Notes: generated by a model from the sequence alone, not told the origin. A DNA stretch of 64,000 nucleotides from Theristus sp. LFF4_11 (GCA_030248135.1 JASANC010003123.1:62001-126000); one strand, 5' to 3'; positions 47,201-59,168 are shown, numbered from the stretch's first letter. Numbers and translations: made by a program.

Positions 47201-50200
47201 ACAGGATACAGCTAATCAGGCTGCTACTCATGTTAGGATTATCAGTCGACGATTGCGGTTTGAAGTTTCGTTAGGTAGACGCATACCGGGGTGCTATTTA
47301 GCCTTTGCGACGGATACCAGGCAGACCTGCCCAAGAACTCGAATTTTGCTCGGAAACAATCTTGTATCATAGTATTGTGGATTTATTCAAACGTGTCCGG
47401 ACTAAAATGACGTCATTTGCTTTAAAAACGCCCGTTTGTCAAAGTACAGGCACTAAAATGTCAGTTTGGTGTTACTGATTCGACATTCACCATTTGCTTA
47501 CGGGAAGAAATCGGCTAAACGGAAAGTCTGGTTTGCTGTGAACGGCAAGCGCATGTTTGGCGGCACATGACGTCATTTCAGTGGGTCACGTTAAAAAAAT
47601 AGGTTATAGTAGCATCTCAGTGATGATTAGTGCACCAAAATGTTGGTTTTGTGGATTACTTTAGTAACGGGAATTATGAAGTGAAATACTAAACAAACCA
47701 TTTTTCCGAATTTTGATTCACAAGTTTTGATTCACGAATTCCAGGAAGAAGTTCGTCCGGAATTCGAGAAGAAAGTACGAAAAGTACGCAAGAATCCCGT
47801 AACGCAAAAAGAAGAGCCGTTTATGCCGCTGATTGAGAAGTGCCTCCGGTACATCGGCAGTGGCGCCGCCGTCGTCTTCTTTGTGAGTTTTTTTTCGGTT
47901 TTGATTCCCCGGTTTTTATTAGTTACAGGTTTGTTATGTCAATCCGTTCTGCTCAATTCGATTTTCGGCACATATCAACCTGCCATGTTAGTTTGGATAG
48001 AAAGCTAACGCCAATATTCTGGATGTAGCAATAATCCGGTGGTTGTCTAAGAACAACAAGTCCAACAAGTGACATATCGATAAAACATAAAATGTCGTGA
48101 GCGGGTCCCGAAGTAACCCTCCTGTGCTGAAGAAACTGTGTTTGAATGAAACGATGTTTTTAACGGTTCGTATTGATACCGCAAAACTGCTAATTGCCAT
48201 TAACGAAGGTAAACAGTTTTGCAAAATGAATGACTTCGAAATTGGAACCCAACCGATTCAGCTGCTGCTGGTGCTGGCGTTCGTGTTCGGTGTGATCCTC
48301 TACCGACTGGCCGTGATGACGGCGCTGCAGGCAACGAAGGACTGCGAGTACTGCCAGCGATACGCGTCCATCATCACGTCCGCCAGTGCCGCAATGCTCA
48401 ATCTCTGCTTTATCATGATACTCAGCTATGTCAGTCCTCGGTTCATAGGGTGTACAGGGTCACGGTGGTTGTTCACCCTGATTGGCAAGCCATTCTCACT
48501 CTAAACAACCACCACCCTGGCCCTAGGATTGGCCTTGTGAACATCGAAACTAGTGTCCTTTCCGTGAGTGTTTCTTGCGGTGCATGTTGCGACCACAGCC
48601 GCGGTGCGGTGTACCACAGTGGTGCGGCTGCCCGTAACACGATGCGGTGTGCCGCAAACCTCAGAACAATGTTGCCCCTCCCCGCAGCGTTTGGTGCTGC
48701 TTATTGTTGTGCATGCAGCGCGAATTTGTTGCTCAATCCACTCACACGTATGGTGATGGTGGGATTAAGAGGTGAAACTGTTGAAAACGAAACCTGAGAA
48801 CTTGAACTTCAATTCACTTGAATGAACGATAATTGAATCGAATCGAATTTCTCAAATGGCTGTTTCAAAATTGCAGGTCTACCAGTCGATGGCGTATAAA
48901 TTGACGAAATGGGAGTACCCTCGGACGCAACAGGAGTTTGAGAACAGTTACACCATCAAAGTGTTCCTGTTTCAGTTCATCAACTATTATTCATCACTGT
49001 TTTATATCGCGTTCTTCAAGGGAAAGTGAGTGTGCACGTTTAAGAGCTTTGCTTATTGTTTCCAACTTGAGAGATTTTCTTGAACACCCATGCAGTAAGT
49101 TATAGACGCAGTAATGTGACACAGTCACTAACAAACACACAGGCACATGTATGCTTGCACACACACGCTCGTCTAATATCGTATGGGTGCCTGTGTGTTT
49201 GTTTGTAACTGGGCGACATTACTGTGTGGTGCATATTGCAATGCTGATTAGTTGACAACATTTGAACTGAGCACTGTGATTGGTTTGTCTAACAAGGCAA
49301 ACTAGTCTGCCCAACCAGTGTGTTAGCATTGAATCGAATTTAATCGGAGGTACCATTCTTGTGTATGATGATTATTAATTGTATGGGATGATGGTGGGCT
49401 TAATTAGGATTGATTGTTGAATTGATACAGCCAATCAGTGTGCCAGCTCTACAAGTTCAAGCAAGTGCAAGGCATCGTGTTTTCCATAATTGTACAAAAT
49501 CAAAAAATATTGAAAACCGCCGACGTTTCGCCAGATTCGCCGTCGTGCCCGGCAAAGACGAACAGTTCGAACAGTCGAAGGTGTTCGGTCTGCACCAGGA
49601 AGGCTGCGACCCAGCCGGCTGCATGGTGGAGTTGCTGATGCAGCTCGCCATCATCATGTGCGGCAAGCAGTTCATCAACAACTTCATGGAGCTGTGCTTT
49701 CCGTGAGTGCTGCTGCAACGGTTTTGGTGTTTGCGAATGGTTTTTAAGGATGAAGAAGGACAAATGTAGTGGTGCTCTTTTCGGAATACGAAGCACTTGC
49801 GCTTTCACCATTAGAAACGCACAAACGCAATGGCACCGGTATGCGCTACTAATGCACACACTAACGCTACTAATGCGCTAGAAAGTGCCGAGTTTTCCGA
49901 CAAGGACCGGTTAAACTGAGTTTTTCATGTTTTACTGCGTTATTTTTTGCGGATTTTCATTTTTATTTTTACCCTTTTTAGATGTTTCCGACTTTTCTTC
50001 CAGTATACTAACGAATTATTGGCGTCGGTTTCGTGCGCGCGCCACGAAAGCGGACCAGCTTGATTCGAACGGACACCGAAAGGAGACGGCGCGCTGGGAG
50101 CAGGATTACACGCTGAACGCGGTGCCCGAAATGAATTTGTTCGATGAGTACTTGGAGATGGGTGAGTTGTCGTGGAGTTATTGCCACTCGCATTGAGTTG

Positions 50201-53200
50201 ACCGAGCTTTTCGGTCTTTTCCTTTCGTGCTGCGACTGAATGCGTTTGGCAGACGCGTGCAAAGCAACGTAATCTTCATGATTGAGAGCGGCAATTCAAA
50301 ATGGCCCCCACTGACTCGGCCGTATGTTGGGGCTCTAGCTGACTCTAGCTGTGTTCAAATGCAGCCAATCAACGTGCTACTATATTCATCTTTTTCAGTC
50401 ATCCAATACGGCTTCATCACATTGTTCGTTGCGGCATTCCCGATGGCGCCACTGTTCGCGCTGCTCAACAACATCCTGGAAATCCGTCTTGATGCGTACA
50501 AATTTGTGGTCGCGTATCGTCGGCCGATGCCCGCTAGAGCCGCTGATTTGGGTGTCTGGATGACGGTTGGTGCACGTTTTGGGGTGATTTTTGGTGCTTT
50601 TGCAGTGGGTTTGTTTTGAAACCTGTCACTTTTTCGCAGAGTACAAAACCTGCGAAAGAAGAAAAAACGAGATCGGAGTTGCAACAAAACGTATTTTTGT
50701 AACCACAAATGGGATGTTTGATTTTAACCAAACCCGAACATTTGATTTGTTCTTTTTCATTCAAAGTTTCGCAGTTTCTTTGCAAAGTTTTGTTTGGTGA
50801 CAGGTTTAAACAAACCTACTATACTGCATTCACCAGTTTTTTATGTGCCTTTTTGTTGGCACATCGATTTTTGATTTTCATACGTGAAGGTGCTGCACGT
50901 ATTGGTGGTGCTGTTTTCTTCATGATGCTGTTTTTGTTGATGCGCCCCTATTTTGCACTGGTTTTGCACTTTTTTTAGGAGCGCGGTGTTCACATTGCCT
51001 CAATAAAAATGTATCACTGTCACTCTCACACGCTTAAGGCTGCTCGCTGCTCTCGATTTTCTGATGGAGTAATTTCAAGTTTAGACTTGCTGATTGGCAA
51101 CATCGGGTGAAAACTGTGGTAGTTTATTGTGATCAACTCTGAAATTTATTCCGAAATTTCCATTTTTCTAGATTCTCGACGGAATCAGTCGCATAGCAGT
51201 GCTGACAAACGTTGGTGTTTTTTTGTTCATTGTCTTTTACCTTTTTAGTTAAAAATCAGCAGACTTGCGTGTGTTTTGTTGAAGAACCGTTTCTCAACCT
51301 AAATAATTCGGAAAAAATGATCAAAATATCTTTAATTATAATCTTATGTCACAGAGAAGTCTTTCCAGGCGTGCGTGATTGCATTCACAAGCGAATTCGT
51401 GCCTAAACTGTTGTATTTGGTTGCGTACAGCCCGGATGAAACGTACAACGGCTATACCAATTTCTCGCTCTCTTATTACGACACGAAACAACTGGACGTC
51501 GCTGATTTGAACATCACCAACGTGGCTGCTTGCCGGTTGGTGAAAAGGGTTTTTTCGTGTTTGCAGTTGTAAATGTCTGTCATTCATAACAACAGCGTTT
51601 TCCTGGGCTTTCGTAAACGCTCGAAAAAGGCTGAATCTCGAATTCGCTGATTGGCTGCCAAAACTGCTGTTAGCGTGTGTTCCATTCGAATGCGCAACCA
51701 ATCAGCGTGCTTGTGTACGAAATTTTTTTTTAACAAAAAAAAACTCGATGTGAGCTAACGGGTTGGTGTTTCTAAACAAAAACGTGTCCGCTGAAAAATT
51801 TCCTAGCAGTTGCATGTTTTCTTGCTAGAATGCTCTCCTCAGACAGTTGTGTAAACTGTGTTATTGCTGATTGGTTTTTATTGTTGTTCGTTTGAAATGT
51901 CAATAAAGACGCACGTCTTGCAAATCGAATACAATGAAAAATTACGTGAAAGGGGTTGTGTTATTGTTAAAATGCAATTTCAATAAGTTTTGTCGGTGTG
52001 TGTGGCCAGCTTTAGACACATTTGTTGCTGCACTTCTTGATTTAGCTGTGTTTTGATTCAGGGTCGCTGATTGGACCAACAAATCATGAATGAGTGCGTG
52101 AGCTGTCAACTTTGTGTTTCGCGTTGTTGGTTTTCACTTTTGCTGGAGTGTAAGACCTAGGTTAGCCCATTCATATTGAACCATATAAATTCATCAAGTC
52201 ACATTAATGGAGCAAAAAACTAAAACAATCCGTCACTCTCTTCAAGGGTTTTAGCACGTACCTGATTGAAGCAAGTCCATGTACAATCTTCAGCATGCGC
52301 ATTCGTGCACTTTATGGAAGAAAGTTAAATGAAAAAAATGCCATTTCTCGCAAGAATACCGTTTTTTTTCTAGCTACCGCGACTGGCGCAAACCGCCTTG
52401 CGCCCTGGTGCGCAACTTGACCGGCTTTGAAAACACGTACGATTGCGATGTGAATGCGACGTATCCGACCAGTCTACGGTGGTGGCATGTTTTCGCGGCG
52501 AAACTAGCATTTGTGCTAGTGTTTGAGGTGAGCCTCGTTACGCCACGCGCTGCCTCTGTCACCAGATTCAGAATTGGATTTTCTTAAATTGTTTCTGCAC
52601 TTCCCTGACACTTCTTGCTATCCAGTAGAAGAAAACACGAACAAAATGTTCAAAAAACTGAGAGATGTTCAACAAACACACTGCACAAAGCGTTTCTGGC
52701 CTTTGCTTTAGTATTATCGCTACTGAAAGTTTGCAGACACAAAAGAAACGCTGCACACCTAAAGCAAAAAAACTACGCCAGCGCCGCAAATTTTGAATTT
52801 TCCTGTCTCTCATATCAAAACCAAAAGAAAGGATATTTTTGACATTATTTTTCGTTCATTGTTTGCAGCACTTTGTGTTCATGGTCAAGAACACCGTGGC
52901 CTATCTGATTCCGGACATGCCGACGCACATTCTCGTGAAGATACAACGCGAGGAACACTTACTGCGGCAGGCCACGCAGTTCTCGGATGAGCGTTTGCTG
53001 GCGACGACCACCGCTGCCGATGCCACGTCACCTGACGGCTGTGATCGTCGTCACTCGTCAGTGGTGGCGGAGGTCGACCGCCAGCTGGCGGAATACTCGA
53101 TGCCAGCGATGGGCGCTGTCGCCATGCCGAAGAGTGAGTCGTATTGTTGTTGTTGTTTTTCATTTTTGATTTTTGATAATCTAAAAAGCTATGAACTAAA

Positions 53201-53738
53201 AAAAGAGGAGTGTTTTATTTATATTCTGGAGCACGCATCCACCCCAAAGGCCAAAGGTCGACTCCTTTCCACGTAAGCGACGCTATCTGTTGATGTCCAA
53301 ATGTGTAAAACAGGACCGAAACAAAAACAACCGAAATTCCCACAACTACATGGTGATAATTGATGAAAAAAACCGTCCGAAAAGTAAACATCTGCTATTC
53401 GGCACTGCCACAACATTTCGAGCTGACACCTACAGCCGTCAAAGAACTATAGTGTCTTTACAGGCCTCGACAGTCCGCTGTCACTGCAAGATAACCGTCG
53501 AAGCGTCGAGAACAACGGAACACTGCCACCGTTGGATCCGAACGTTCCGATGAGACGCCGACAGCCGCCGCCGCCCGCAACGCCACCAACCGCCGGTGCT
53601 GGTCGAAGGCCAACGGAGAGGGACGACGACGAGGACGTCTACTACAGTCCGAGGCAGTCTGCATCTTCGTTGAATCGAGTCAGCAGTATCGCCGTGGAGC
53701 CGGCGCCGGCGGGCGAAACGGCCAGAATGAAGTTGTAG
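41206..53738 (+). CDS. Anoctamin (TMEM16), conserved core and C-terminus
   Basis: Membrane protein of the TMEM16 family: a calcium-activated chloride channel or lipid scramblase; which one cannot be told by eye. Twenty exons join in frame: 41206–41484, 41841–41939, 42297–42442, 42905–43070, 44245–44373, 45188–45303, 45857–45991, 46438–46537, 46995–47138, 47745–47882, 48262–48429, 48877–49025, 49535–49702, 50004–50161, 50399–50565, 51172–51210, 51369–51535, 52374–52527, 52869–53133 and 53464–53738, giving 1,053 codons here and about 1,216 with the upstream exons. Hallmarks in order: [78 protein letters not shown] and APLFALLNN. All six family calcium ligands are seen: N and E in NNFME, both E in DEYLE, E and D in EIRLD. 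The dimerisation-type N-terminal region and ten-helix core are complete. The C-tail is Pro-rich with RDDDED-type acidic residues and ends RMKL. Confidence 0.97.
45613..45781 (+). mobile_element. tRNA-derived SINE, plus-strand copy in anoctamin intron
   Basis: The head GGCCTCGTGGCCTGGTGGTA GCGCC carries a box A-like sequence, and GGGATCGAGCCCC a good box B about 35 bp downstream. The acceptor-stem pairing is too degraded for a working tRNA. The body (GTGTATAAGCACTTAATGAC, CTACTCGACGGCGTTCTG) and the end CTGGGTTAGCCCTCG match the inverted copy at 17444–17607. Confidence 0.85.
47389..47592. mobile_element. MITE with TGACGTCA-containing inverted ends, copy 2
   Basis: The left end AAACGTGTCCGGACTAAAAT then GACGTCAT and the right end ATGACGTCATTTCAGTGGG then TCACGTT are inverted. 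The interior is the reverse complement of the copy at 2269–2475. It is inserted in the intron between the exons ending 47138 and starting 47745. Confidence 0.8.
49100..49250. mobile_element. MITE of the CAAACACAC…GTGTGTTTG family
   Basis: The arms GCAGTAATGTGACACAGTC with ACTAACAAACACACAGGCAC and GTGCCTGTGTGTTTGTTTGT with GACATTACTGTG are inverted over about 40 bp. This is the best-kept copy of the family in the window. It lies in an anoctamin intron. Confidence 0.8.
50228..50336 (+). repeat. Member of the TTCTGCGACT interspersed repeat family
   Basis: CGTGCTGCGACTGAATGCGT, then GTAATCTTCATGATTGAGAG and GGCAATTCAAAATGGCCCCC with ACTGACTCGGCCGTATGTT. It lies in an anoctamin intron of 237 bp and occupies much of it. 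Confidence 0.7.
50601..50828. mobile_element. MITE of the GTTTGTTTGAAACCTGTCAC family, well-kept copy
   Basis: Terminal inverted repeats TGCAGTGGGTTTGTTTTGAA with ACCTGTCAC on the left and GTGACAGGTTTAAACAAAC with CTACTATACTGCA on the right, about 32 bp. It is non-coding, inside the anoctamin intron before the 39-bp exon. Confidence 0.85.
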
Positions 53739-53852
53739 TCTCGGTTGTTGTTTTGAAACTATGTGTTTGTTTTTAAAGCGGTCACGTTTTTATGGAAATC
53801 TAACTAACAATCGATGTGCCAACAGAAAAGCACACCTCGAAGAACTGGCGAA

Positions 53853-54081
53853 TGCAGTAAAGTGGGTTTGTTTGAAGCTGTCACGCTTTTTTCTGGCACA
53901 ATACAGAGTATGCGAAACTTTGAATTACAAGCAAGAACGAATGTATCAAATGAGTAAGAAATCATCATTTGAGAAAGCAGAATATGGTTTTCTTGCCACT
54001 TCAATCGCGTTCGTTCTTCTTTCGCGAGCTCTGTATTTTTTGGGGCGAAACAGCGACAGGTTTAAACAAACATGCTGTGCT
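53853..54081. mobile_element. MITE of the GTTTGTTTGAAACCTGTCAC family
   Basis: It starts TGCAGTAAAGTGGGTTTGTT with TGAAGCTGTCACGC and ends CGACAGGTTTAAACAAACAT with GCTGTGC. It lies about 115 bp after the anoctamin stop codon, so it may be inside the 3' UTR. Confidence 0.85.
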
Positions 54082-55737
54082 ACGGTCGAACACACATTCG
54101 CAAATCTGTTCGCTTTGATGAATATCAAGTGAATGTTCGACTGTCAACACTATTTTTTGTTATTTGATGATTGGCGTGAAAAGTGTGGTTGCAGGGTAGG
54201 CTTTTTTGCGAGTGTAATATGGAATTAACTGCTCAGTTGAACCATTTGCAATTTTTTGCTCCTTTAATTTTGGTATTGTGTACTTTTGCAAAAACAAATA
54301 ATTGAATATGCTGTATTGAATATTGGGTTTTGTTTACGTGACGCACCACTTGAGTGAGATTGAGATTCATTGCCGTGGAGTATTCTGCATATTGCTGAAT
54401 CGTTTTTTGTGTCGATCAAAACCAGGAATGGTAATTTTTTACAGTTTGCTTAACTTGCTGCCTGACCTTGATAAACTTACCACCCACAACGATACCAGTT
54501 TCTTTCACTTTTTTGTTTGACTTTGGTTAATTTCATACGCTATTATTGTTCATATAAGATTGTCATAGTTGTTTGTTGTTAGGAACCGTTGCAATTTTGT
54601 GTGTCGAATTTTACAGAGCTAAATATTTCTCTCCAGGCTTGTGAGATTTGCTCCAAAGAAAACAAACTGTTGATATAGTTTGGGTTTATTTACGGTTTTG
54701 AGTTCACAAATTGATTTCGTTTTTCCTGCTTTCTGCTCTGCGGTCGCGCACAATTTTGTTTCTGTGCAACACGCTGATTGGCTACAGTAGAACTGTGTAC
54801 GCACGTGATTTTGATACGGGTAGCCAATCAGCCCAGATTATTGCAATTTGTGGCCTGCAACACTCACTGCTGCGTTTGATAAACATGTCCAAAGTGGTGT
54901 CCGGACTCCGGAGTCTTGTCCGTCGAAGTGTCCTGTTCGACTTCGACAGAGTGTTCCGGAACTAAAACTTCAGGTCGCAGCAGTGAGTAGCGAAACCACC
55001 CCCATTTCACAACAAGCAACTTATATTTCCGGGAGAAGACACCGGACACCACGTCGGATCTTTTAGCGTTGGGCTGTACATTGGCGCAAAATTGCCCGCC
55101 AAAAATTTCGTGTTTTCATTCATATCGTTTGAGCTTTCCTATTGTAGTTTTTCTTTGATTTTTGCAACGAGTACGCAGTTTTTAATTTTTTGAAATCATT
55201 GTTTTACTTTGTTGATTTGTATTTTTTTTCTTGTCGTCGTCGCACAATCTGTGCGCAGTCAATCAAATCGAATTATCGTTCATGGAAAAATGTTTGCTCA
55301 GTCTTATTGTTTGTTTTCTGATTTGTTTAGCGTTTTTTTCTGAGACCCCTCCGTGAGGTTCGCATGGTTTTGGTGATGTTTTCTCTGTTGATTCGTTGAT
55401 TGTTGATTCTAATCGGGTCGTGAGTGAAAGAGGCAATTGATAAAATCCGATTTTAAGCGTTGTTCCTGGCGGTTTGAATATCGGCTTTGGCTATATTTTA
55501 TTCTCTAAAAGTTAAAGCAGAGGTGTAACGGCAAAAAAACTAACAAAAATACACAGTACGGTATGTACACAGTACAGCGCACGGTTTTATATACCGTGCA
55601 AGGTCTCAACACGATCTTACTAATGTCGTAGTCGTTCTGTTGCTAACTACTGTTTTTTTTGTACTAATCTTTCGTAATCCATCCAGTTTCTGCAAAATCG
55701 CAATAAACCCCTTGAACATTAAAGACGTGTGTTCCAA
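54082..55737. other. Intergenic stretch after the anoctamin gene
   Basis: No gene supported. An inverted CCAAT-motif pair sits at 54773 and 54822. An inverted CACTCACTGCTGCG / CGCAGCAGTGAGT pair bounds a GC-rich segment at about 54862–54987 carrying GTGTCCGGACTCCGG, possibly an old MITE. Confidence 0.45.
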
Positions 55738-55998
55738 TCACGCGATTTGGTTCTCCGTCGGGTCTTCATCGTCGGCGACTTCAATGCCCGGCAGTGCCTT
55801 GTGCCTCTGCAGTTCCCGCTGATGCCTGACGTAGTGCGCCTCGTGGAGTCGCTGTCGCTGTTGGAAAAAGCACACGCAGCACGTCAACAAAAGTAGGATG
55901 GCAACGCTGCAATTGATAAACGTAGTTTTTATAACCTTTTTTCATTCTTTCAAACCGTACACCGTAGGTGCGATATCGCGGGGAACGACAAAGGAAAC
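55738..55998 (-). CDS. C-terminal exons of an unrecognised membrane protein
   Basis: Two minus-strand exons, 55998–55961 (38 bp) and 55906–55738, join in frame across a 54-bp intron (GTACGG…TTGCAG). They encode PRDIAPTVVAILLLLTCC and VCFF, a predicted membrane helix. A hydrophilic, basic-then-acidic cytoplasmic tail of about 40 residues follows (QQRQRLHEAHYV…EDPTENQIA) and ends at a TGA. Codon use is exon-like and the frame is closed by clean splice sites. I do not recognise the family. Upstream exons probably lie to the right on the same strand. Confidence 0.5.
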
Positions 55999-56245
55999 CT
56001 GTGGAAAAGTCTCAGTTTTTGTCAAAAAAATGTTTATAATGATACCCAGCTCCACACATTGTTCATATAGACCGGTTTGTTTCACCAGCTCAAAACAAAA
56101 GAACCAAGATACTGATGGCCGTATGTACCGACATCTTGGTCAGTAACTTTGTCTCTTTTTCGTTGCTTCAGCGACAAAAAAAAACTACAGTAAATTACAG
56201 TCCGTCACGTTTTCCGTTGTTCAATATGATCAACATTGTCAACAA

Positions 56246-56560
56246 TCAACACGGATCACCACTTCTGATGGAACAACTAAAACGCAAAGCCAATGCCCAA
56301 ACGCACATCGTGATCGTGATATACAGAATGCACGTCTGCAGTTGTAGTGCCTCGTATTCCTGTCTGGTGCCGCCGCCGAAGCAGACGTACAGGCCGCCCA
56401 CGATGTCCACGAACGTGTCGAAGCCTGCGCCGCTCGTTTGGCCGCCTCCGCGCGCTTCGCCCTTTGCTGATAGGACCGCCGTTAGGCTGAGTAAGGACCG
56501 CGGAATTGAGGTCCAGTGCATTTGGAGTAGTTTGGCGATGTGCGTCAGTTTATGCAGGAG
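56246..56560 (-). CDS. Probable exon of the same minus-strand membrane protein
   Basis: A minus-strand open frame with GC-rich, exon-like codons. It encodes LLHKLTHIAKLLQ, SLLSLTAVLSAKGEARGGG, FDTFVDIVGGLYVCFGGG and then a hydrophobic segment TCILYITITMCVWALALRF. The right splice boundary is unclear; a donor after …ITITMC (GTTTGG) would be in phase with the exon at 55998. Function is unknown. It could instead belong to a separate gene. Confidence 0.35.
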   Translation of the reverse strand, partial: LLHKLTHIAKLLQMHWTSIPRSLLSLTAVLSAKGEARGGGQTSGAGFDTFVDIVGGLYVCFGGGTRQEYEALQLQTCILYITITMCVWALALRFSCSIRSGDPC

Positions 56561-57378
56561 GTTTTACTTTTCAACTATTCTCGCTTTGAGCATACACGTC
56601 TGTATTATTCGGCGCATTGATGGGTTATTTCCATTGAAAAGTAGACAAATTATCAAAAGTGTCCACAAAGAATTCTTTTATGAACACCGGAAAAAAGTGA
56701 AAACAGTCTTGAAAATGAAAAAATGCACAAACCACGCAGCAATTTTACTTCTAAGTGGTATAGCAAAAACTCAAGCAGAAAGACACACAAAAATGAGAAC
56801 TTTTCACCGTGCCAGTTGTCGTGCTTTTGCATCTTTAGTCTTTACTCTTTAGCATGTGTGATCTTTGAAGAAAAAACGGAAATAAATCGGGCCATAATTT
56901 AGCGCTGTATTTCTCCCTTCAGTTTCAGTTCGGTTTGGGATAGTAGAAACAAAGCAAGCATGAAAGCGTGTGTTTATGTGGCTCAAAAGCGGAAGCAATG
57001 GGGAAGAAGACTCACGCAGCAAAATGAGCTGACTATTTGGCAGGGCGGCATTATGAAACAAGCAAAATGCGCACAGAAAAAAACGACAATCATCAGAGAA
57101 AAAGAGATTGCCATTGTTGTCACGAATGAACATGATAAAAGACAAAAACAAGAAAACAACGATAAAACAAATAATGAAAGCAACAATACAATGATAAAGC
57201 TGCAACATCCATTTAAAAATGAAAAATATGCGCTCATTTTTGCCGGCTCATTCTCCCGTGAAAAGCGTGCAGAAGCACATATTGGATCTCAGAAAAATAT
57301 TCAGATTTGTTAGAGAAAAGTTGTTGGGTTGAGAAGCCAACTCATTGAATTCATTCCCAGCGGCATCCATTCCTCCAC

Positions 57379-57473
57379 AAGATTCCCGAGATCTTGTCCA
57401 GTTCCAGTTTTTCTGCATCTGTCAAAAGTACACCAACGGCAACAATGATCACATTACTGTCATCAGCGGTCGC
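57379..57473 (-). CDS. Candidate exon resembling the end of a VWA-type fold
   Basis: Minus-strand segment with a CAG acceptor before ATADDSNVIIVAVGV and a GTGGAG donor after LTDAEKLELDKISGI, 95 bp. A strand of the form VIIVAVGV followed by an acidic helix resembles the last strand and helix of von Willebrand factor A domains. No MIDAS motif was found nearby, so the assignment is tentative. Strand and position fit the gene whose C-terminus is at 55738. Confidence 0.3.
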
Positions 57474-57759
57474 CTGGCTACTGACCAGCATGTGGGGTTC
57501 AATGTTTCGTGTCACGATATCGCAAAAAATGCAATTTAGCGCATTGCTCTGACGAGAAATAATGCGCTTGATTCTGTGCTCATTTTATAAGTACTTTTTC
57601 AAAAAAGTTTTTCCAAGCGGAACATTGGACTGGAGCAGTGGAGCGCTAGATTAAAGAGAGCTCAAATTTGGCTGCATGTGCATGCATGTACTGTACTGTA
57701 CACAACCGAAAGTCATATATGGTTGTCTTGTAATCTCATAAGAACATCCACCATACATA

Positions 57760-58020
57760 CCGTAAAGTCTTGCATATAAGGTCTCCTTATATAAATTTGA
57801 AAATCAAAAATTTCTGAAAAAAGTGAAATTTCGTGTGACAACCTTATAAGTGGGAGGAGGTCTTATAAACCGAACATTAGGAATTCCGGGCCTTATAAAC
57901 GGGGTAGGTTTTTGACCAAGTCAAAATTTTGAATTTTTTGGCTTCCCGCCGTGTGACACTCCGCCCACTTTTGGGTGGGGTTTTATAAGTGGGAGGAACC
58001 TTATATGCAAGACTTTACGG
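57760..58020. mobile_element. Intact TA-type MITE (CCGTAAAGTC family)
   Basis: A 261-bp element with perfect inverted ends CCGTAAAGTCTTGCATATAA GG and the complement, flanked by TA on both sides (57758–57759 and 58021–58022). This is the signature of Tc1/mariner-type MITEs. The interior has further short palindromes (CCTTATAAGTGGGAGG). A truncated inverted copy is at 8738–8969. Confidence 0.9.
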
Positions 58021-58022
58021 TA

Positions 58023-59168
58023 CGTTCGAAGGAACTGAAAATGTAAAAGATTGTTTTAATGCCTGGACACCAAAATAAGAAATGATTTATCATTACCAAA
58101 TCTGAAAGATCTGAAAATTTTCCAAGCTTGATACGCAAAAACCATATTATTGCTCAATATTGAGAAACAGAATAATGTCAACGAAGGTCAGGTGGCGTAC
58201 CACGAGAGGGACGAGAAAAACGAGAAAAGCAAAACTTTCCTTCAAGCAACTCTTGAGGGGCCCGCTCCGGCTTACCGCTTTATTCGTGGTACACCACACA
58301 GTGGCACGATTCAACATGCGTGACCAATCAGTGCGTTGAACACCAATACCGCATATATATAGAACAAACAACATGCAGCCAATCAACTGGCAGTTCTCAG
58401 CACGCTGGAAAGAAATGTAGTCAACTGATCCGTTTTTCTCTGCTCGCAAAAAACCCACTGATGTGCACCGCTTGTAATCGCTGATCATTGCCGTTGTTTT
58501 CTGATATGAAAATGGATATGAAACTGGGTGTGAACGCAAATTTATTGCATTTCGTTCATTTTTTTTGTTCGTGTGCATTGGAATTTGTTTGGATTGAATT
58601 GTATGGCTCGACTGTATGTCTCAGCTTCACCGCTCAGCCAGAAACAGCTGAGGCCGTGCTCAGATATTTTTTATATCTAACTTTATTTCCATCCAATCCA
58701 TCAATTGAATCAAGTCAAAGCAATCTGTCACGAGCAACTTTGTTTGCGTTCATACAAAATGTTTCGCTGGTCTGCGATCAAAAAGTTGAACCAGAGATCT
58801 TTGAAAATGACTAAACAAGCGAATGGAACGTCCATCTTCCATTCAACTAAGGCGAATGTAAAAACGGGACAAATTTTGTAGACGAATCTCGAACCTACAC
58901 GCAAATTATATGATACACAAGGATTACCCGAACTTTATAATCACAGAGAGAAAATGCGCACGCAACAGAATTTCCTTACGTACAACAGCCAAAGTCATGA
59001 TTAAGAACACGTCATCGATATATAAGCACATTTTTAAAACACTTTTATTAAAAATTGGAAAGGAAGTAGGATCAAGGCGAAAACTATCAACATTATCGCT
59101 GTGTCGACCCAGATTTCTCCTCTATAGCTGCTTGAATGCGAACATTTTGAAAATCAGAAAAAAACTAA
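58023..59168. other. Intergenic stretch
   Basis: No gene supported. CCAAT-type motifs occur at 58322 and 58376. The remaining frames are short and AT-rich. Confidence 0.4.
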
